Assembly (NCBI GenBank): GCA_039679885.1
Contig: JBDKUC010000230.1
Coordinates: forward strand, 1-8,895
Source: JAJFUI01 sp039679885
Lineage (GTDB): Bacteria > Planctomycetota > Planctomycetia > Pirellulales > Thermoguttaceae
Length of the DNA: 8,895 nt
Direction: 5' to 3'
Part shown: one piece after another, positions 6,945-8,895 of the stretch
How the letters are laid out: every line of letters begins with the position of its first letter
How positions within the stretch are numbered: position 1 is the stretch's first letter
Notes under the pieces: generated by a model
Databases searched by the model: none
Told to the model about the DNA's origin: nothing
What the model saw: only the letters and a program-made list of their open reading frames with translations
Translations under genes and position numbers: made by a program

Positions 6945-7042
6945 TGCGATCGGGGGTCGGTGGATATGCCGAAGTCAAAATCCGAAATCCGAAATCCGAA
7001 ATCCAAAATCGAGCTTCGGACTTCGGATTTCGAGCTTTTCTC
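6945..7042. repeat. Heptanucleotide repeat block between ATPase and permease genes
   Basis: Nine 7-bp units in one phase cover 6978-7040: AAATCCG three times, AAATCCA, AAATCGA, GCTTCGG, ACTTCGG, ATTTCGA and GCTTTTC. The first half therefore runs in one orientation and the second half in the other. CCGAAGTC (6969-6976) is the perfect reverse complement of GACTTCGG (7019-7026), and CGAAATCCG (6983-6991) of CGGATTTCG (7024-7032). CGAGCTT also occurs twice, 21 bp apart (7010 and 7031). The block is AT-rich against the surrounding genes and ends two bases before the ATPase stop codon. It can fold into a hairpin in the transcript but has no U-tract that would make it a standard terminator. Confidence 0.82.
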
Positions 7043-7774
7043 TTACGCGGCGGTTAGTTCACGGAAGCGCTCATCGAGCGGCTTGCCGTTCTTCATGAGG
7101 TCCTTGATCGATCCGTCGAAGACCAGTCGGCCTTCGTTGATGAACAGCGCACGGCTCGCCATCGCCTCGACTTCCTGCAAGATGTGAGTCGACAACAGAA
7201 TCGTCTTGCTCCGCCCCAGCTTGCGGATCGTTTCCCGGACTTCGTGGATCTGGTTCGGATCGAGGCCGGCGGTCGGTTCATCGAGGATGAGCACGTCCGG
7301 CTCGTGGAGGAGCACCTGAGCCATGCCCACCCGCTGGCGATAGCCTCGCGAGAGCTTGCCGATGGGCTTGCCGATGACGCTGCCCAGCGAACAAAGCTCA
7401 ATCACGTTGGCGATCCGCTCTTTTCGCTGGTTCGGCGGCAGCCCGCGAGCCTCGGCGAAGAAGCCCAGCAGCGCCCGCGGCGTCATGTCGGGATAGAGCG
7501 GTCCGTTCTCGGGCAGATAACCGAGCCGCATCGAGCCGGCCAATCGATCGGTCGCCATGTCGTGCCCGGCGATCCGGGCGGCGCCTGCCGAGGCCGCCAA
7601 ATAGCCGGTCAGCACCTTCATCGTCGTGCTCTTGCCGGCCCCGTTCGGCCCCAGGAAGGCGACGACCTCCCCCTGATGGACCTTGAAGCTGACGTTCTCG
7701 ATGGCGGCAAAGCGGCCGTAGTATTTCGAGAGGCCCGCGGCCTCGATCATGGCAGGGGCTTGCGCTTGGGTCAT
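7043..7774 (-). CDS. ABC transporter ATP-binding protein, GldA-like
   Basis: The product is a 243-residue cytoplasmic ATPase that should power the ABC-2 permease encoded next. Walker A is GPNGAGKST (42-50), the Q-loop region is YLPENGPLY (86-94), where Glu replaces Gln as in GldA/CcmA/DrrA-type proteins, and the signature is LSRGYRQRVG (141-150). Walker B is VLILDEP (161-167), the D-loop AGLD (169-172) and the switch His is in STH at 195-197. All catalytic elements are present and the length is normal for a single-domain ATPase. A second ATG at residue 9 is possible. The first is preferred because AGGA lies about 10 bases upstream, although this is weak. It is the first gene of the run, with the permease/GldG fusion 98 bp downstream across a repeat block. 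Confidence 0.93.
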   Translation of the reverse strand: MTQAQAPAMIEAAGLSKYYGRFAAIENVSFKVHQGEVVAFLGPNGAGKSTTMKVLTGYLAASAGAARIAGHDMATDRLAGSMRLGYLPENGPLYPDMTPRALLGFFAEARGLPPNQRKERIANVIELCSLGSVIGKPIGKLSRGYRQRVGMAQVLLHEPDVLILDEPTAGLDPNQIHEVRETIRKLGRSKTILLSTHILQEVEAMASRALFINEGRLVFDGSIKDLMKNGKPLDERFRELTAA

Positions 7775-8086
7775 GGTAAGTCGGTCCTACAGCAGTATTT
7801 GGGCCATCGACGCGGGCTCAAGCCGAGGCGAACGCATCGACCCATCGGGACGCGGGAACTCGGTCGCTCGCGATCGTCGGCAGGCGGGCTCCAAACCGGA
7901 GTGTCGTGATGCTACGCATTATAGCAGGTCGCGGTTCCGCGCCAAAGGCGTCATTGCCGCGGCAGCGACCGTTGGGTCAAGCCCGAGGATGGGTCGGAAG
8001 GGGGACGATGTCCTTGTCCCGAATGCTCCCGCGTAGAAACGCATTCACGACGGCGATCTTGCATCGCTACCGGCTGCCCCGTGCGA
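7775..8086. other. 312-bp gap with promoter candidate and small inverted repeats
   Basis: I see no convincing gene here; the open frames on the plus strand run into antisense of the flanking genes. The gap holds a sigma-70-like promoter on the minus strand (7918-7945). It also has three short inverted repeats in a row: GGGAC/GTCCC (8002-8020), GAATGC/GCATTC (8021-8046) and GCGAT/ATCGC (8053-8067). They follow the PEP-CTERM stop codon but lack U-tracts, so a rho-independent terminator cannot be claimed. Confidence 0.5.
7918..7945 (-). promoter_or_regulatory. Sigma-70-like promoter for the ABC run
   Basis: On the minus strand TTGGCG (7945-7940, four of six to TTGACA) is followed after 16 bp by a perfect TATAAT (7923-7918), notable in such GC-rich DNA. 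Transcription would begin near 7911 and leave a leader of about 137 nt before the ATPase ATG. I found no riboswitch or operator in that leader. Confidence 0.45.
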
Positions 8087-8584
8087 TTATGCCGCCCGCT
8101 TTTTCCGCCATAGATAGCTTAGCAGGCCCAACAGCCCCACGGCAAAGAGGGACAGTGTCCCAGGTTCGGGCGTCACGAGCTGCGTCGTGTACGTGCCGCG
8201 AGAGAGACAGCCATACGGATCGAGGATGGACCAACGATTATCCGGGCCGTCACACAGAACCAAAACAGACCGGTGGTCTGACGGCAACACGTCCGTCTCG
8301 AGGGCGTCGTTGTCGTCCGGATCGTCGCTGCAACCGTTCAGTTCGGTGTAGTCCAAGACCTCTCCTCTTGGAGCGGCGTCACGGTAGATGCGAGCGAAAA
8401 AGCTCGTTAGATGCCCCGTATTGGATTCCACGGTATACTCGCCAAACCAGTTTTTCGTTCCAGGAATCAGTTCGTCATCGAACGTAATTAGGAATCGTTG
8501 CGGCGCGGCGCAAGTACCGCTAGCCATACCACCCAGCATTGCTGCGACAATCGCACATTTTGCGAGACGGCCTCGATATCGCAT
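8087..8584 (-). CDS. Small PEP-CTERM exported protein
   Basis: The product has 165 residues and is a predicted surface or exported protein. The N terminus (basic MRYRGRLAK, hydrophobic 10-22, then ASGTCAA) is a signal peptide with cleavage around 26-27. There is no proper lipobox. The C terminus carries the PEP-CTERM sorting tag: TPEPGT at 138-143, a hydrophobic segment to about 159 and the basic end RKKRAA. The family is processed at the membrane by exosortase in bacteria with extracellular polysaccharide, and no exosortase gene is in this window. The mature part has no fold I recognise. It contains an acidic stretch (CSDDPDDNDALETD, 85-98) and three Cys (85, 111, 126), leaving one unpaired if a disulfide forms. 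The start is firm, since AAGGAGG lies 10 bases upstream. The gene is separated by 312 bp from the ABC run and probably has its own promoter. Confidence 0.88.
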   Translation of the reverse strand: MRYRGRLAKCAIVAAMLGGMASGTCAAPQRFLITFDDELIPGTKNWFGEYTVESNTGHLTSFFARIYRDAAPRGEVLDYTELNGCSDDPDDNDALETDVLPSDHRSVLVLCDGPDNRWSILDPYGCLSRGTYTTQLVTPEPGTLSLFAVGLLGLLSYLWRKKRAA

Positions 8585-8594
8585 GTCGGATCGG

Positions 8595-8601
8595 CCTCCT
8601 T
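8595..8601 (-). promoter_or_regulatory. Strong Shine-Dalgarno of the PEP-CTERM gene
   Basis: AAGGAGG on the minus strand, 10 bases before the ATG at 8584, is the best ribosome binding site in the window and fixes this start. Confidence 0.75.
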
Positions 8602-8635
8602 ATTTCGAGGGGACTATCGTTAGAGCATGGGGACT

Positions 8636-8663
8636 AGTATATCAGAGGGAACGCAAAGGGCAA
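8636..8663 (-). promoter_or_regulatory. Sigma-70-like promoter for the PEP-CTERM gene
   Basis: On the minus strand TTGCCC (8663-8658, four of six) is followed after 16 bp by TATACT (8641-8636, five of six). The start point would be near 8629, giving a leader of about 45 nt that contains the Shine-Dalgarno. Confidence 0.45.
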
Positions 8664-8895
8664 TCGCCCCGTTCAAAAACAGGCTGCCTCTCGGGCGGCG
8701 AAGGTATGCCACACACGGAAATGCCGCCAGTGCGGAGCTGGCAGTGGAATCGCCACTACAACGCCAAAGAGCCACTACAACGGCACAGAGACTGCGCCGT
8801 AAACATGGCGGGACGCTTTCCGCTCCTCTGCCAGCCCTTGACCACCCCGCGAAGAGACCGATAGACTGATGTGTTTGTCCATTGATTCCTGTCTT
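8642..8895. other. Upstream flank without a recognisable gene
   Basis: No frame on either strand here has a convincing protein pattern; the short plus-strand frames are rich in Arg, Pro and Gln and match nothing I know. The only structure noted is a 19-bp tandem direct repeat at 8752-8789. The region may simply be upstream spacer for the PEP-CTERM gene. Confidence 0.4.
8752..8789. repeat. 19-bp tandem direct repeat, two copies
   Basis: The units at 8752-8770 and 8771-8789 share GCCACTACAACG and match at 17 of 19 positions. They are adjacent with no spacer. Two copies upstream of a promoter candidate could be a protein-binding site or chance duplication. Confidence 0.55.

Noticed and set aside
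6969..7040. Rho-independent terminator between ATPase and permease genes
   Set aside because: The inverted arms are AT-containing and separated by repeats, and no U-tract follows on the transcribed strand. A terminator here would also cut the operon before its permease.
5748..7187. Plus-strand open frame of 479 residues opposite the permease and ATPase genes
   Set aside because: It is antisense to two firm genes, rich in Asp, Gln, His and Arg, without any domain pattern, and it crosses the repeat block.
7906..8487. Plus-strand frame of 193 residues opposite the PEP-CTERM gene
   Set aside because: It is antisense to a gene with signal peptide, PEP-CTERM tag and strong Shine-Dalgarno, and is Arg/Ser/Pro-rich without motifs.
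8581..8584. Lipoprotein signal in the PEP-CTERM protein (Cys at residue 25)
   Set aside because: The residues before the Cys (ASGT) lack the Leu/Val at -3 that a lipobox needs, so a normal signal peptidase site is more likely.

Overview
The window looks like chromosomal DNA from a high-GC member of the Planctomycetes (Pirellulales-like). The phylum assignment is an inference. It rests on four things: a eukaryotic-type (UAP1-like) UDP-sugar pyrophosphorylase, an ABC permease fused to a GldG-like protein and followed by a DUF4340 protein, a PEP-CTERM surface protein, and intergenic heptanucleotide repeat blocks. No RNA genes, CRISPR arrays, insertion sequences or phage genes were found.

Layout. 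Positions 1-55 hold a compact palindromic repeat that can fold into a three-way junction. A good sigma-70-like promoter follows (105-134), then the plus-strand UAP1-like gene (208-1650). Every other gene is on the minus strand. Read in their own direction these are: a small PEP-CTERM protein (8584-8087) with its own promoter and a strong Shine-Dalgarno; a 312-bp gap with a second promoter candidate; then a five-gene run. That run is a GldA-type ABC ATPase (7774-7043), the permease/GldG fusion (6944-4179), a membrane-anchored DUF4340 protein (4053-2314), a conserved 77-residue soluble protein (2276-2043) and a 125-residue three-helix membrane protein (2015-1638). The last gene overlaps the tail of the UAP1-like gene by 13 bp, tail to tail.

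How the genes work together. The ATPase and the N-terminal six-helix part of the fusion should form an ABC-2 type transporter. The GldG-like part and the DUF4340 protein put large domains on the far side of the membrane and end in charged, partly coiled-coil tails. The set resembles the GldA/GldF/GldG transporter known from Bacteroidetes gliding, but nothing here shows motility or a substrate. The UAP1-like gene feeds nucleotide-sugar synthesis and has no visible functional link to the run.

The least explained signal is in the DNA between genes. Both junctions flanking the permease gene (4079-4176 and 6969-7040) are built of 7-bp units, first in one orientation and then as related units in the opposite orientation, so the transcript of each junction can fold. 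The sequences of the two blocks differ but the architecture is the same. No clearly new enzyme or defence system is visible.
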